From positions 1 to 64,000 of the forward strand of contig NZ_BDCD01000038.1 of assembly GCF_001613325.1 (NCBI RefSeq): DNA of 64,000 nucleotides, given 5' to 3'. A model generated the notes under the pieces. It searched no databases. It worked only from the letters and a program-made list of their open reading frames with translations, and was not told where the DNA came from. Shown piece by piece: positions 33,853 to 42,360 of this stretch; position 1 is the stretch's first letter; each line of letters opens with the position of its first letter. Origin of the DNA: Nocardia yamanashiensis NBRC 100130. GTDB taxonomy: Bacteria > Actinomycetota > Actinomycetes > Mycobacteriales > Mycobacteriaceae. Position numbers and translations under genes: made by a program.

Positions 33853-34773
33853 ATGTCACGAGCCAGACGCAGCCCCTTGGACATCGTGCGCGCCGCCGCC
33901 GGCATATGGGATGGGGAACAAGAGGTCGGGTATCTGGCCCGCGTCTTCACCCAGACCTCGCTGCCTTACCGCGATCCCGGTGACGTGCCGGCCTGGGGCC
34001 GACGCAACGGCGACCTCTCCTTGACCGTGCAGCCGGGCATGACCACCGGCGAGGACAACAAACCGATGTCAGTCGGCTACCCGTACGGGACGATGCCCCG
34101 ACTGATCCTGACGTTCCTCTCGACCGAGGCGGTGCGCACCCGGTCGCCGGAAATCGTGCTCGGCGACAGCTTGACCGATTTCATGGCCTCGATGGGTTTG
34201 ACCGCCACGGGTGGCAAAAACGGATCGCTGACTCGTATGCGCGCCCAGTCGCATCGGTTGTTCAATGCGACCTTGACCATCGAATACAAGGGCGACGCCA
34301 ATCGTCGGATCGGGGCGAAGCTCAATGTTGCCAGCGCGTACAACATTTGGTGCGGTACCGAGTCCGAGGACGATCACCCGTCGTTGTTCTCCTCGACGGT
34401 GCGGTTGAGCGACGAGTTCTTCCGAGAGGTCACCGCCCACCCGGTCCCCTTGGACATCAACGCCATCAAGGCGCTCGGCGGATCAGCGCTGCGCTTGGAC
34501 ATCTACGCTTGGCTGACCTACCGGATGTTCTCGGTGAAGCACGAGACGACCGTGCCGTGGGAATCGCTGATGGTCCAATTCGGTTCGGTTGCCGATACTT
34601 CCGATCGACGCCGGCGTCATCAATTCCGGCGTGATTTCACCGAAGGACTGCGCCAGGTACTCGTGGTGTATCCGCAGGCCAATGTCGACACCACCGACAC
34701 CGGGGTGATCCTGCGCCCGGGCTTGACGCATATCCCTGTGTCACCGGGGTTCCGTGCGCTGGCGCGTGTCTGA
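33853..34773 (+). CDS. repA: Plasmid replication initiator RepA (RepA_C type), copy 2
   Basis: 306 aa from ATG 33853 (MSRARRSPLD), aligned with the start chosen for repA1; ATG 33841 is also in frame. It is nearly the same protein as repA1 over its full length, with scattered substitutions (for example DENNKTSS against GEDNKPMS, and GTESEDD in place of GSDEEQ). All RepA_C signature segments are intact. Unlike repA1 it has no iteron copies in the 120 bp before its start. It may derive from fusion of two related replicons or from duplication, and may act at the array in trans or be silent. Confidence 0.88.
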   Translation: MSRARRSPLDIVRAAAGIWDGEQEVGYLARVFTQTSLPYRDPGDVPAWGRRNGDLSLTVQPGMTTGEDNKPMSVGYPYGTMPRLILTFLSTEAVRTRSPEIVLGDSLTDFMASMGLTATGGKNGSLTRMRAQSHRLFNATLTIEYKGDANRRIGAKLNVASAYNIWCGTESEDDHPSLFSSTVRLSDEFFREVTAHPVPLDINAIKALGGSALRLDIYAWLTYRMFSVKHETTVPWESLMVQFGSVADTSDRRRRHQFRRDFTEGLRQVLVVYPQANVDTTDTGVILRPGLTHIPVSPGFRALARV

Positions 34774-34895
34774 GCAATAGTCGAAATACCTTCCCGCCCT
34801 TGGGAATTCGATCGACAACATCTCGGTCGGGACCTCGCTACCGTTCACACGCCGGAACCCAATACCGGCAAAGATGTTCGAACGGAGTGGTACCC

Positions 34896-35774
34896 ATGGA
34901 AAACAAATCCCGTCCGATCGTGTTGTCCGTCGTGATCCCGGTATTGAATGAACGCACGAATATCCTTTCGACACTGGAGCGATTGGTTGTCCAGGATGCC
35001 ATCGACCAGATCGTGGTCGTGGACAACGGCAGCACCGATGGCACCCACACGATGGTGGCCCAATACGGAATGACCCACCCCAAGGTCGATCTCGTTCACG
35101 AACCCGTACGTGGCATCGCGCAGGCTCGCAACACCGGATTCGACAGGGCTGCAGGGGAATTCATCGCCCGAGTCGATGCCGACACGATCGTCGGCCCGGA
35201 GTGGGGGGCGGTGGTCCGCGATTACTTCACCGACAATCCCGACGTCGCGGCGCTCACCGGCATCACCACCTATTTCGACTCGCCGGTGGGGTTCCTGCTC
35301 AGGTTCGGTCTCTGGCTGCAGATCAAGCGCGGCAAACTCGGCGGACCCGTCGGCAATCTGCAGGGTGCCAATATGGCCATCCGGCGCAGCGCCTGGGAGC
35401 AGGTACGTGAGGACGTCAGCACTCGGCCGGGTGTGATCGACGACCTCGATCTCGCATTGTGCCTGAGCAAACGACGGTTGCCGATGATGCTACTGACCCA
35501 GCTGCGGGCCCAGACCTCCGCTCGGCGCCGTCATACCAGCCTGCGCCGCTGGTGGCAGTACCAGCAGTCGGGTCTGCAGACGATCGTCGACCAAGGTTTC
35601 GAAGTCCTTCCGATACATCAGATCTTCATCCGGATGGCGTGGCTGGCGCACGCTGTGCAGTACCCCATCTATCGATTCTGGGACTTCGAGAAGCGGCGCT
35701 ACACCTGGCGCCGTCCGTCCGCCCGCATCCTGGTACTCGACGAGAAGCAGCCACGCCAAGCCGAAGCCGCTTAG
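34896..35774 (+). CDS. Family 2 glycosyltransferase
   Basis: 292 aa from ATG 34896 (ACGGAG upstream); the frame is open for 32 codons further. The GT-A start is classical: SVVIPVLNERTNILSTLERL, then VVVDNGSTDGTHTMV, ARNTGFDRAAGEFIARVDAD with the DxD metal site, and NLQGANMAIRRSAWEQV. The C-terminal part is a hydrophobic/aromatic region ending RFWDFEKRRYTWRR. The enzyme should transfer a sugar from a nucleotide donor to a membrane-associated acceptor. No sugar-pathway genes are adjacent, so the role is open. Confidence 0.85.
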   Translation: MENKSRPIVLSVVIPVLNERTNILSTLERLVVQDAIDQIVVVDNGSTDGTHTMVAQYGMTHPKVDLVHEPVRGIAQARNTGFDRAAGEFIARVDADTIVGPEWGAVVRDYFTDNPDVAALTGITTYFDSPVGFLLRFGLWLQIKRGKLGGPVGNLQGANMAIRRSAWEQVREDVSTRPGVIDDLDLALCLSKRRLPMMLLTQLRAQTSARRRHTSLRRWWQYQQSGLQTIVDQGFEVLPIHQIFIRMAWLAHAVQYPIYRFWDFEKRRYTWRRPSARILVLDEKQPRQAEAA

Positions 35775-35854
35775 CAGGCAGTGGCGTAGTCCGGTGTCCA
35801 TGTTGGCGTGAAAAGTCCTCCTGATGGCTACCGAAGGTTCGTGAGAATGTCGCC

Positions 35855-36751
35855 ATGGAATTGCGGGACATCGAGATCTTCCTCGTACTGGCAGAGGAGT
35901 TGCACTTCGGACGGACGGCTCAACGATTGCATCTGTCGCAGGCCAGGATCAGCCAGTCCATCAAGAGTCAGGAACGCCGCATCGGCGGCCGCCTGATCGA
36001 TCGATCCAACCCGCGCAGCGTGCAATTGACCATGCTCGGCCGGCAACTGCTCGCTGAGCTGCAACCCGCCTATCACGGGGTCCTGTCAGCCATCGAAAAC
36101 GCGCGTTCGGTGGCTCTGGGCATCACGGGGGTCTTGCGGGTAGCCATGATCGGCTACAACCCCTATGACTACCAACCGTTCTGGGATGCCTTCCGCACCC
36201 GGCACCCGGGATGGCAGCTGCAGATCCGCAGCACCGAATTCGGCGACCAGTTCGGTCCTCTCTATCGCGACGAGGCCGATATCGTGATCGCCTGGCTCCC
36301 GGTCGAAGAACCCGGCCTGACGGTAGGACCGGTCATTTCCGCCGAGCCGATGGTCGTGGTGATGCCCGACAACCACGACCTCGCAGGCGAAAAGCATTTG
36401 TCCCTGGAGGTTTTCGGCGACTACGGCGTGTTCAAACCCAGCTCGCCGCTGCCGGACTATTGGGAAGACGCAGTCAGCCCCTTCTTCACCCCGAAAGGGC
36501 GGCCGATCGAGCGCGTCACGCCGATCTCGACGCTCGAGGACATCCTGACCACGGTCAGTACCAGCACCGCCCTGACCACGGGCATGAGTCATATCGCGCG
36601 GTATTACAGCCGCCCCGGCATCACTTATGTACCGATCACCGATTCACATCTGGTCCGGTGGGGCCTGGTATGGCGCAGCGATGCGGAGAACGAGCAGATC
36701 CATGCCTTCGCCAGCATCGTGCGTGAGCTCGGCAGCCTCGACCAGAGTTGA
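35855..36751 (+). CDS. LysR-family regulator
   Basis: 298 aa. Residues 1-60 are the LysR winged helix-turn-helix (MELRDIEIFLVLAEELHFGR, LHLSQARISQSIKSQERRIG), residues 62-88 the linker helix, and the rest a periplasmic-binding-protein-like effector domain starting GVLRVAMIGY. LysR proteins usually control a divergent gene; the upstream neighbour here is codirectional GT2, so the target is unclear. No nearby metabolic operon suggests an effector. Confidence 0.88.
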   Translation: MELRDIEIFLVLAEELHFGRTAQRLHLSQARISQSIKSQERRIGGRLIDRSNPRSVQLTMLGRQLLAELQPAYHGVLSAIENARSVALGITGVLRVAMIGYNPYDYQPFWDAFRTRHPGWQLQIRSTEFGDQFGPLYRDEADIVIAWLPVEEPGLTVGPVISAEPMVVVMPDNHDLAGEKHLSLEVFGDYGVFKPSSPLPDYWEDAVSPFFTPKGRPIERVTPISTLEDILTTVSTSTALTTGMSHIARYYSRPGITYVPITDSHLVRWGLVWRSDAENEQIHAFASIVRELGSLDQS

Positions 36752-36935
36752 TGTTCGCGTGTGCACGAACGCGATATCCATCACTGAAAGTGATCGTAAG
36801 TCGAGGGTTTTCGAGGTTGTTCCCACACCCGCCGCTGACGGAGGCTTGCAGGGCAAGTGTGGGACAACCTAGAAGGACACAGCATTGTTCGGAAGAAGGA
36901 CGCTCGGTCGTGAACCTTCGTTCACGGTATTGCTG

Positions 36936-37601
36936 TCAGTGCAACGGAAGTCCGCCGCGGCGGGCGAGTGTCTGATCGATGACTTCGGTCGCGGCACGAG
37001 TGGTCATCAGGCGGGTGATGGCGAGATTGGTCTCGAAGGTCGCCGCGTCCTTGTGCGTACGCTCGGACCCCTCATATGCCTTCCCGGCCAGCTGGTGGAA
37101 AAGCATCCCGGCATAGCGATCGGCCAGCGCGGTGCAGTCGGCGCGGAAGCGTTCGATGAGCACCAGCGCCTCGGTGGCCGGCAGGCCGGCGTCCACCAAC
37201 CTGGCCGCCAGGTCACCGCAGCGTGGATTGGTCAGCCGATATCCTTCGAGGGGGTCGCCGCTGGCGGCCATGGCCCGTTTGAGGTAGTCGGGTAGATCCG
37301 CCGTGGGATCGACCAGCATGGGAGCCTCGGGTTCCGGATCAGCGGGCTCGCTAACGCCGAGGATGTCGGCGAGACCATCACCGCGGTCCCAGGCATCGAG
37401 AAGTTCGCGGATGCCGTTGAGCTTCATCCCCCTGCTGAGCAAACGACTGATCGTCTGCAGCCTGTCCAGATGGCCGGTGCCGTAGTAGCCGATACGGCCC
37501 CTTACGTCAGGTGACGGAAGTAGACCGCGTTCGTGGTATACGCGGACGCTGCGCACAGTCGTCTCGGCCGCCCGCGCCAGTTCATCGATTGTGTACTCCA
37601 C
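36936..37601 (-). CDS. MerR-family regulator
   Basis: 221 aa. The MerR DNA-binding domain lies at residues 1-70: YTIDELARAAETTVRSVRVY, HERGLLPSPDVRGRIGYYG, then RLQTISRLLSRGMKLNGIRE. A long C-terminal helical domain (about 100-221) resembles that of TipA-like or BmrR-like proteins in position, but no ligand motif is recognised. It is divergent from whiB, and the 263-bp gap contains the CCGTTATTTAACGG palindrome, a plausible site for this protein. Confidence 0.85.
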   Translation of the reverse strand: MEYTIDELARAAETTVRSVRVYHERGLLPSPDVRGRIGYYGTGHLDRLQTISRLLSRGMKLNGIRELLDAWDRGDGLADILGVSEPADPEPEAPMLVDPTADLPDYLKRAMAASGDPLEGYRLTNPRCGDLAARLVDAGLPATEALVLIERFRADCTALADRYAGMLFHQLAGKAYEGSERTHKDAATFETNLAITRLMTTRAATEVIDQTLARRGGLPLH

Positions 37602-37698
37602 TGTGCCGATCGTCCTCGAGCTCGAACTGTGCAGAATCGGTTCGGATGTAGCGAGCCGTTAAGCAACGATGCAACAAAATTACGCCCAAGTCAATGGC

Positions 37699-37712
37699 CC
37701 GTTATTTAACGG
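37699..37712. promoter_or_regulatory. Palindrome CCGTTATTTAACGG between MerR and WhiB genes
   Basis: Perfect 14-bp palindrome followed by TATATG. Its core TATTTAACGGTA recurs exactly at 39295-39306, directly before the second PAS-like gene. TATTTA could also serve as a -10 element. Confidence 0.5.
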
Positions 37713-37864
37713 TATATGACTTGCAGGCTGGACACACGTCGGTTAACGTTCCAGCACCGGCTTTTCCCACCGGATTCCGGGGCCTGTAGAGCAGCCCTGA
37801 TGCCCGCCCGATACGAGGGCACCACCGCAATCCCGGTGTGCCCCGGCTTTTCCCGGAGACGGCT

Positions 37865-38287
37865 ATGAGCAACGCCCTGTCATCTGTGCCCGCTGTGCAC
37901 AGCGCGACCACCTCGTCCAAGCGCCCTCCCTGCGCTGATGACCCCAGCGATTGGGATCTCGACGTCGGCACCCCCGAAACGTGGCGCAACGCGATGCGCG
38001 TCTGCCACGACTGCCCACTACTGGCCAGCTGCACGCAATTGGTCGAAACCTTCACCGCGCGAGGCGATGTGCCCCGTGCCATGATCTGGGCCGGAGTGCC
38101 CTACGACAACGTCGGCCGCATCGTGGAAGACCTCGACCGGCATCGCACCGTTCCGATCGATCACAAGCGGCCCATGCGCATCGTGCGCACCGGAGCCGCC
38201 CCCGCCCGTGCAGAGCCCGCGCCCGAAACGCCGCGTCGGCACCTGGTGCTCGGCCGCAGCCTCCGGCCGACCGGTACCGACTTCTGA
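37865..38287 (+). CDS. WhiB-family iron-sulfur regulator
   Basis: 140 aa from ATG 37865 (GGAG upstream); the frame is open earlier but these residues look spurious. Four cysteines, C23, C47, C50 and C56 (CHDCPLLASC), match the C-xn-C-x2-C-x5-C cluster of WhiB proteins. The G[VI]xW-like turn appears as WAGVPYD, and a basic tail follows. WhiB proteins hold a 4Fe-4S cluster, respond to redox or NO, and act with sigma factors. This one may control neighbouring plasmid genes. The ROK-like gene follows after 46 bp. Confidence 0.85.
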   Translation: MSNALSSVPAVHSATTSSKRPPCADDPSDWDLDVGTPETWRNAMRVCHDCPLLASCTQLVETFTARGDVPRAMIWAGVPYDNVGRIVEDLDRHRTVPIDHKRPMRIVRTGAAPARAEPAPETPRRHLVLGRSLRPTGTDF

Positions 38288-38333
38288 TCACTCGCTGCCA
38301 ATCGACGGAAACCATTGCGATAGTGGGTAATTC

Positions 38334-39230
38334 ATGGCGCTGATCGCGCTCCAGATCGGCCCGGAAGGCTTCGCTGCCTGTCAGGTGGCCGAGGAGGTCG
38401 AAGAGGCCGACATCCGGCGAATCCCGATCCCACCGGAGGATCCGTGGCAGGCATGCGTCGAGCTGGTGCGTGAGGTCGCGGCCGGCGCGGAGCCCACCGC
38501 GCTCGGCATCGCCTGTTCGGGGCCGATCGACCTGGTCGCTGGTGTGGTCGCGCCGCCCGAAATACCGCAGTGGCGAACAGGTTTCGATCTCATGAAGGCG
38601 GTTTCCGCGGCATTTCCCGGCGCTCCGGCACAGCTCGCGCTGGACGGCGTCTGCCTGGCGTTGGCGGAGCGCGCCCTCGGGGCCACCACCAACGCCGGAG
38701 ATTCGGTGGCCCTATGGGCCGGTGACAGGATCGTCGGCGGCGTCATGGTCGGGAGCTTCGCTGTGGTCGGGCGCACGGGCAATGCCGGGAACATCGGCCA
38801 CCTGCTGGTTCCTGGGTTCGACGAACCCTGCGCGTGTGGTGGCCACGGTTGTCTCGAAGCGGTGGCGGGCGGTCGATCCCTACGCCGATGGGCACGGGCT
38901 CGCGGCTGGCGGGGCGAATCGACGGCCGATCTTGTGCTGGCCGCTGAGCACGGAGACACTGCGGCGGTGGCCGCACTGGAACGCGCCGGCACCGCGCTGG
39001 GCCGAGCCGCCGCCTCGGTAGCCGCGGTGCTGGACATCGATCGGGTGGTTGTGGCCGGTCCGCTGGCTGCCGCCGGTCGGCCGCTGTGGAAGCCCCTCAA
39101 CGCGGCGGTCGCCGAACACGCGCGCCTCGGCTTTCTAACCGGATTACGCTGCGTACCTTCGCAATTGGGAGAGATCGGGATGCTGATCGGGGCGAGCGTT
39201 CTAGCTCTGACAGCAGAGCCCGAGCAGTAG
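38334..39230 (+). CDS. ROK-family protein, probably not an active kinase
   Basis: 298 aa. The ROK signature is present: GNAGNIGHLLV, then CACGGHGCLEAVAGG with the three-cysteine zinc motif. Further segments are GIACSGPIDLVAGV and the C-terminal VAAVLDIDRVVVAGPLAA. The N-terminal phosphate loop, normally IGIDIGGTK, reads IALQIGPEGF, so the nucleotide-binding Asp/Gly-Gly-Thr are missing. The protein probably keeps the fold but lacks sugar-kinase activity and may be a regulator or scaffold. No HTH domain is fused. It is in line with whiB and the second PAS-like gene. Confidence 0.65.
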   Translation: MALIALQIGPEGFAACQVAEEVEEADIRRIPIPPEDPWQACVELVREVAAGAEPTALGIACSGPIDLVAGVVAPPEIPQWRTGFDLMKAVSAAFPGAPAQLALDGVCLALAERALGATTNAGDSVALWAGDRIVGGVMVGSFAVVGRTGNAGNIGHLLVPGFDEPCACGGHGCLEAVAGGRSLRRWARARGWRGESTADLVLAAEHGDTAAVAALERAGTALGRAAASVAAVLDIDRVVVAGPLAAAGRPLWKPLNAAVAEHARLGFLTGLRCVPSQLGEIGMLIGASVLALTAEPEQ

Positions 39231-39283
39231 CGATTAGTTGGCAATCAGATCGTTTCGACGATGCGGCAACCATGGATCCATTG

Positions 39284-39309
39284 AATGTACCGCTATTTAA
39301 CGGTACATT
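39284..39309. promoter_or_regulatory. Inverted repeat AATGTACCG-8-CGGTACATT before the second PAS-like gene
   Basis: Perfect 9-bp arms with spacer CTATTTAA, ending 6 nt before the GTG at 39316. The spacer contains a possible -10 (TATTTA). If so, the transcript would be almost leaderless and a bound repressor would cover the promoter. TATTTAACGGTA is shared with the whiB promoter region. Confidence 0.5.
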
Positions 39310-39315
39310 GCTTTC

Positions 39316-40521
39316 GTGGCGAAGTTGGGGGCGGGTCGCCGCACGGCAACGGCTGGTACGAACGGGCATGAAGCGGAGCGCCTTGTGATTCCATGGATAA
39401 CGGCGGAAATGCTGGCGCCGGAGACACTTTCGGTGGTGTCGGTCGGTGGCGCACCCCGCGACTTCGTCGGCTGGCAGCGGGCGTTGCAGCGACAGCTCAC
39501 CAAAACCCCCGCACTCTATGACGCTTTCACCAGTGCCGCACTGACCACGGCGGTGTGGTCGGTACGTGATCGCGCCGACGATCTGAATCTGACCGCCGCG
39601 ACCAAAGCTGGCCCGCACGCACTGCGGATCCGTCCGGTGTTCGGCCCCGCGGGCGACGTGCATGCGGTGCGGTTGTGGCTGGGCCCGGCGCGGACGGCGA
39701 TCTCCGAGCCGCGACCGGCCGTCGGCGCAATCTGGGATCTGGCCTCGCAGACGATCGTCGTGCCCAGCGGCATCACCGAACTGACCGGTATCGCGCCGGA
39801 GGAGTACACGCCGCGCATGTCCATCGCCGAGCTGTTCCACCGGGTATCGGCCTTCGACCGTCATGGCGAAGTCCTGGACCTGCTCTACGATCCTCGGCCG
39901 GGCAAGAAACTGCAGTTCGAGGCCACCGTCACGGACGCAGCGGGACGATCCGGGCGCTGGCTCATCACCATCCGCGCCCGGGACGACAACCGGGCGCGCG
40001 GGGCGTGGCTGCTCATCGAGGACGTCACCACCGGCCAACTGTCCACCCAAGGCCCGGCCTTGGAATGGGTCGGACTACGCGAGGCACATCGGCGGGCCGG
40101 CACCCACCTGGCTGTGGTACACCTCGAGCACAGCGCGATTTCGCACTGGCTTACCGATCCGGCGCCCTGGGTGCGCTGGGACTACCTCTTTCATCCTGGT
40201 GATGTCTTCCATCCGCGTGATCAAACCCGGCTGCGGGATTTGAGTGACCGAGTCCGTGCCGGATATACCGCGGGCGCCACCGTTCGGACATTGGACTATG
40301 AAGGCGGATACGCCCCGACGTCGCTGTTGCTCTACCCATATCCCGGATTCTCTACACAGCCGTTCGCGATCGTTCAGTTCGTCCGGGCCGCCGAGGAATT
40401 CAGTGTTTCGGAACCGATTGCTGACCCGAGGGACGAGCTCGACACCGGTCCGCCGATCGGCTACGACGAACAGCTACGACATCGTATGACCTGCCGGATG
40501 CGACGCAGCGTGCTCCAATGA
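39316..40521 (+). CDS. PAS-like cytoplasmic regulator, copy 2 (DUF5593-type)
   Basis: 401 aa from GTG 39316, with no clear ribosome-binding site, fitting a leaderless start behind the palindrome. Residues 40-130 form an N-terminal domain (LTLSVVSVGGAPRDFVGWQR-like region), residues about 136-240 a PAS-like domain (GAIWDLASQTIVVPSGITEL to RGAWLLIEDVTT), and residues 265-370 a second such region (HLAVVHLEHSAISHWLTDPA). The layout matches 3558-4694. Expected to be a soluble sensor; it may regulate the T4SS operon that starts 66 bp downstream. Confidence 0.6.
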   Translation: MAKLGAGRRTATAGTNGHEAERLVIPWITAEMLAPETLSVVSVGGAPRDFVGWQRALQRQLTKTPALYDAFTSAALTTAVWSVRDRADDLNLTAATKAGPHALRIRPVFGPAGDVHAVRLWLGPARTAISEPRPAVGAIWDLASQTIVVPSGITELTGIAPEEYTPRMSIAELFHRVSAFDRHGEVLDLLYDPRPGKKLQFEATVTDAAGRSGRWLITIRARDDNRARGAWLLIEDVTTGQLSTQGPALEWVGLREAHRRAGTHLAVVHLEHSAISHWLTDPAPWVRWDYLFHPGDVFHPRDQTRLRDLSDRVRAGYTAGATVRTLDYEGGYAPTSLLLYPYPGFSTQPFAIVQFVRAAEEFSVSEPIADPRDELDTGPPIGYDEQLRHRMTCRMRRSVLQ

Positions 40522-40526
40522 TCTCC

Positions 40527-40540
40527 TCCCATCGATGGGA
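40527..40540. promoter_or_regulatory. Palindrome TCCCATCGATGGGA before the T4SS operon
   Basis: Perfect 14-bp palindrome directly followed by ATGATAATTT, which contains a -10-like GATAAT. It lies 46 bp before the first T4SS gene. A likely operator controlling conjugation genes. Confidence 0.5.
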
Positions 40541-40586
40541 ATGATAATTTCCGTGCACCCACCGTGGGATCCCTACCATTCCTGAG

Positions 40587-41597
40587 GTGAGCATTTTCGG
40601 TGGTAAACGGACAGAATCGGGTGAGATCCTGCTTCGCCGAATGGCCGCCCGCCGCCGCCGCGATAATGTGGTAGTCGCGATATTGGCGATTCTTGCGATA
40701 ATGGGCGGCGGCCATGCCGTGGCGGACGCCTTCTCGGACCCGCCTGCGGGCCCGTCGGAGAGTTCGACAATTCTGCTCCTCGGACGAGCTCAACTGGCCG
40801 GATCATTCGCCCGAGAATTCGTGACGCAATATCTGAGCGCCGGCTCCGGCCAGCAGGAACGCCTCGCCGAATTCGTCGGCGAGGCGCGCCAGGCAACACT
40901 TCCCGCCACCGGCCGCCCGGTATCGGATCCGGTCGTCGTCTACGTCGAGCGGCAGGTATCGAACGGCGACATCGATGTGTGGACCGTGACCCTCGCGGTG
41001 CGGATGGCCAAACGCGCGGGCGCGGCCGAAGAACGACAGCACTACCGGGTGTCGGTGGCGGTCTCGGCGGGCCGATTGCGCGCGCTGACTCTGCCCACCG
41101 CGGTCGAAGCACCGGGCCGCGGGTACGACCTCGCCCTTGGCTATCCCACATCGTGCTCACCCGATACACCATTGGCCCAGGTGGCGGCAGGCTTCTTGCA
41201 GGCCCTGCTGACCGGCGGCGGCGACATCGCCCGCTACACCACTCCCGACTCGGGCATCACCGCGCTCAAACCGTCCCCTTTCACCACGACCGACACCGCC
41301 ACCGTCTCCGCCGACAGCACGGGCTGTGGTGCGTCCGGGGGCGATAGTGCCCGGGTGCTGGCCATGGTCAACCCGAAGATCGACGGCACCGCCGCACCGA
41401 CCCTGGCCTATCCACTGGCCATGGTGCGGGCGGCCGGGCAGTGGCAGGTGCGCTCGGTAGAAGCCGTTCCCGCACTGCGCAATCCGCTGACGGTCGTCAC
41501 CGATCAGCAAGCCGCGGCCAGTGGCGGCGCCGGCACATCGGCTTCGCGCGCGCCCTCGAGCGCCGCGCTGCCGATCCCGCCGGCAACCCAGAACTGA
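40587..41597 (+). CDS. TcpC/VirB8-like conjugation protein
   Basis: 336 aa from GTG 40587. A short basic cytoplasmic start is followed by a membrane anchor at about 27-48 (NVVVAILAILAIMGGGHAVA) and an extracytoplasmic part with two alpha/beta repeats (FAREFVTQYLSAGSGQQERL, then AQVAAGFLQALLTGGGDIAR). This is the TcpC family found in Gram-positive T4SS, structurally VirB8-like and part of the inner channel. It is the first gene of an operon with ATGA-coupled T4SS genes. The C-terminal 30 residues are a low-complexity Ser/Ala tail. Confidence 0.75.
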   Translation: MSIFGGKRTESGEILLRRMAARRRRDNVVVAILAILAIMGGGHAVADAFSDPPAGPSESSTILLLGRAQLAGSFAREFVTQYLSAGSGQQERLAEFVGEARQATLPATGRPVSDPVVVYVERQVSNGDIDVWTVTLAVRMAKRAGAAEERQHYRVSVAVSAGRLRALTLPTAVEAPGRGYDLALGYPTSCSPDTPLAQVAAGFLQALLTGGGDIARYTTPDSGITALKPSPFTTTDTATVSADSTGCGASGGDSARVLAMVNPKIDGTAAPTLAYPLAMVRAAGQWQVRSVEAVPALRNPLTVVTDQQAAASGGAGTSASRAPSSAALPIPPATQN

Positions 41598-41617
41598 CCT
41601 CTCGAAAGGACATCGCC

Positions 41618-41881
41618 ATGGGCACGAGCCTGGCCAATATCCTCGTCAACGTGCTGTTGGCCTTCCGATGGATCGGCATCATCGTTCTCACCATCGCGAG
41701 CATGGCCATCCTGATAGCCGAGGCCGCCAAGAACAAGCTCTCACCCGGCAAGGTCCTCACCGTCGCCGGCTCGGCGGTCCTGGCGGCCGTGGTGTTCTGG
41801 GTCCTGCCGACCGTCATCAACTACGCCCGCGACGACACGAAGGCCGTCATCGACAATCACCCGATCGGTACCTATCGATGA
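41618..41881 (+). CDS. Two-TM small T4SS protein (pilin-like)
   Basis: 87 aa from ATG 41618, preceded by GAAAGGA. Two hydrophobic segments: NILVNVLLAFRWIGIIVLTI and VLTVAGSAVLAAVVFWVLPT, separated by a short charged loop (AAKNKLSPGK). The size and position, between VirB8-like and VirB3-like genes, match the VirB2/TrbC-like or TcpD-like subunits of actinobacterial T4SS. No signal peptide cleavage site is obvious. It overlaps the next gene by ATGA. Confidence 0.6.
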   Translation: MGTSLANILVNVLLAFRWIGIIVLTIASMAILIAEAAKNKLSPGKVLTVAGSAVLAAVVFWVLPTVINYARDDTKAVIDNHPIGTYR

Positions 41882-42360
41882 GTCAGGTGATCAAGGTCTT
41901 TACGCCGGTCAAGCGCGTGCCCACGATGATCGGCAAAGCCCAGAACGGGCAGCGCCTGCCCTTCGGCCCCTACACGCTGCCACAGATCGCGGCCGCGGCC
42001 GTCATGCTGCTGGTGACCGCGGTGTGCTCGATGAACCTGCCGGCCAACCCCGCGGTCACCTTCGTCACCGGCGCGATCCTGACCGCGATCGTGGTGTTCT
42101 CCCTCGGACTAGTGCCCTACACCGGTGTTCGCCTCACCTCGCGCGCGATGTGGCTCACCAGGTTACTGATCCTGCGCAAACCCGCGTCGGCCTCGGGGAT
42201 GCCGGTGGACATCGACACCGCCCGGAATCTGCTGTTCGTGGAGGAGAGCGTGGTGGTGGTGATGCCTTCCACGACACGGCAATCGAAGCCCGCGGCCGGT
42301 GCGAAGCCCGTGCTGGCACTCGGCGATATTCCGGCCCTGCTCGCGAGCAAGCGCGGCTGA
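41878..42360 (+). CDS. TcpE/VirB3-like protein
   Basis: 160 aa, ATGA overlap with the preceding gene. It begins VIKVFTPVKRVPTMIGKAQN and has two adjacent membrane segments (QIAAAAVMLLVTAVCSMNLP and VTFVTGAILTAIVVFSLGLV), then a cytoplasmic tail. This is the TcpE family layout, equivalent to VirB3, which links the VirB4 ATPase to the membrane. The VirB4-like gene starts on the last base of its stop codon, so the two are tightly coupled. Confidence 0.7.
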   Translation: MSQVIKVFTPVKRVPTMIGKAQNGQRLPFGPYTLPQIAAAAVMLLVTAVCSMNLPANPAVTFVTGAILTAIVVFSLGLVPYTGVRLTSRAMWLTRLLILRKPASASGMPVDIDTARNLLFVEESVVVVMPSTTRQSKPAAGAKPVLALGDIPALLASKRG

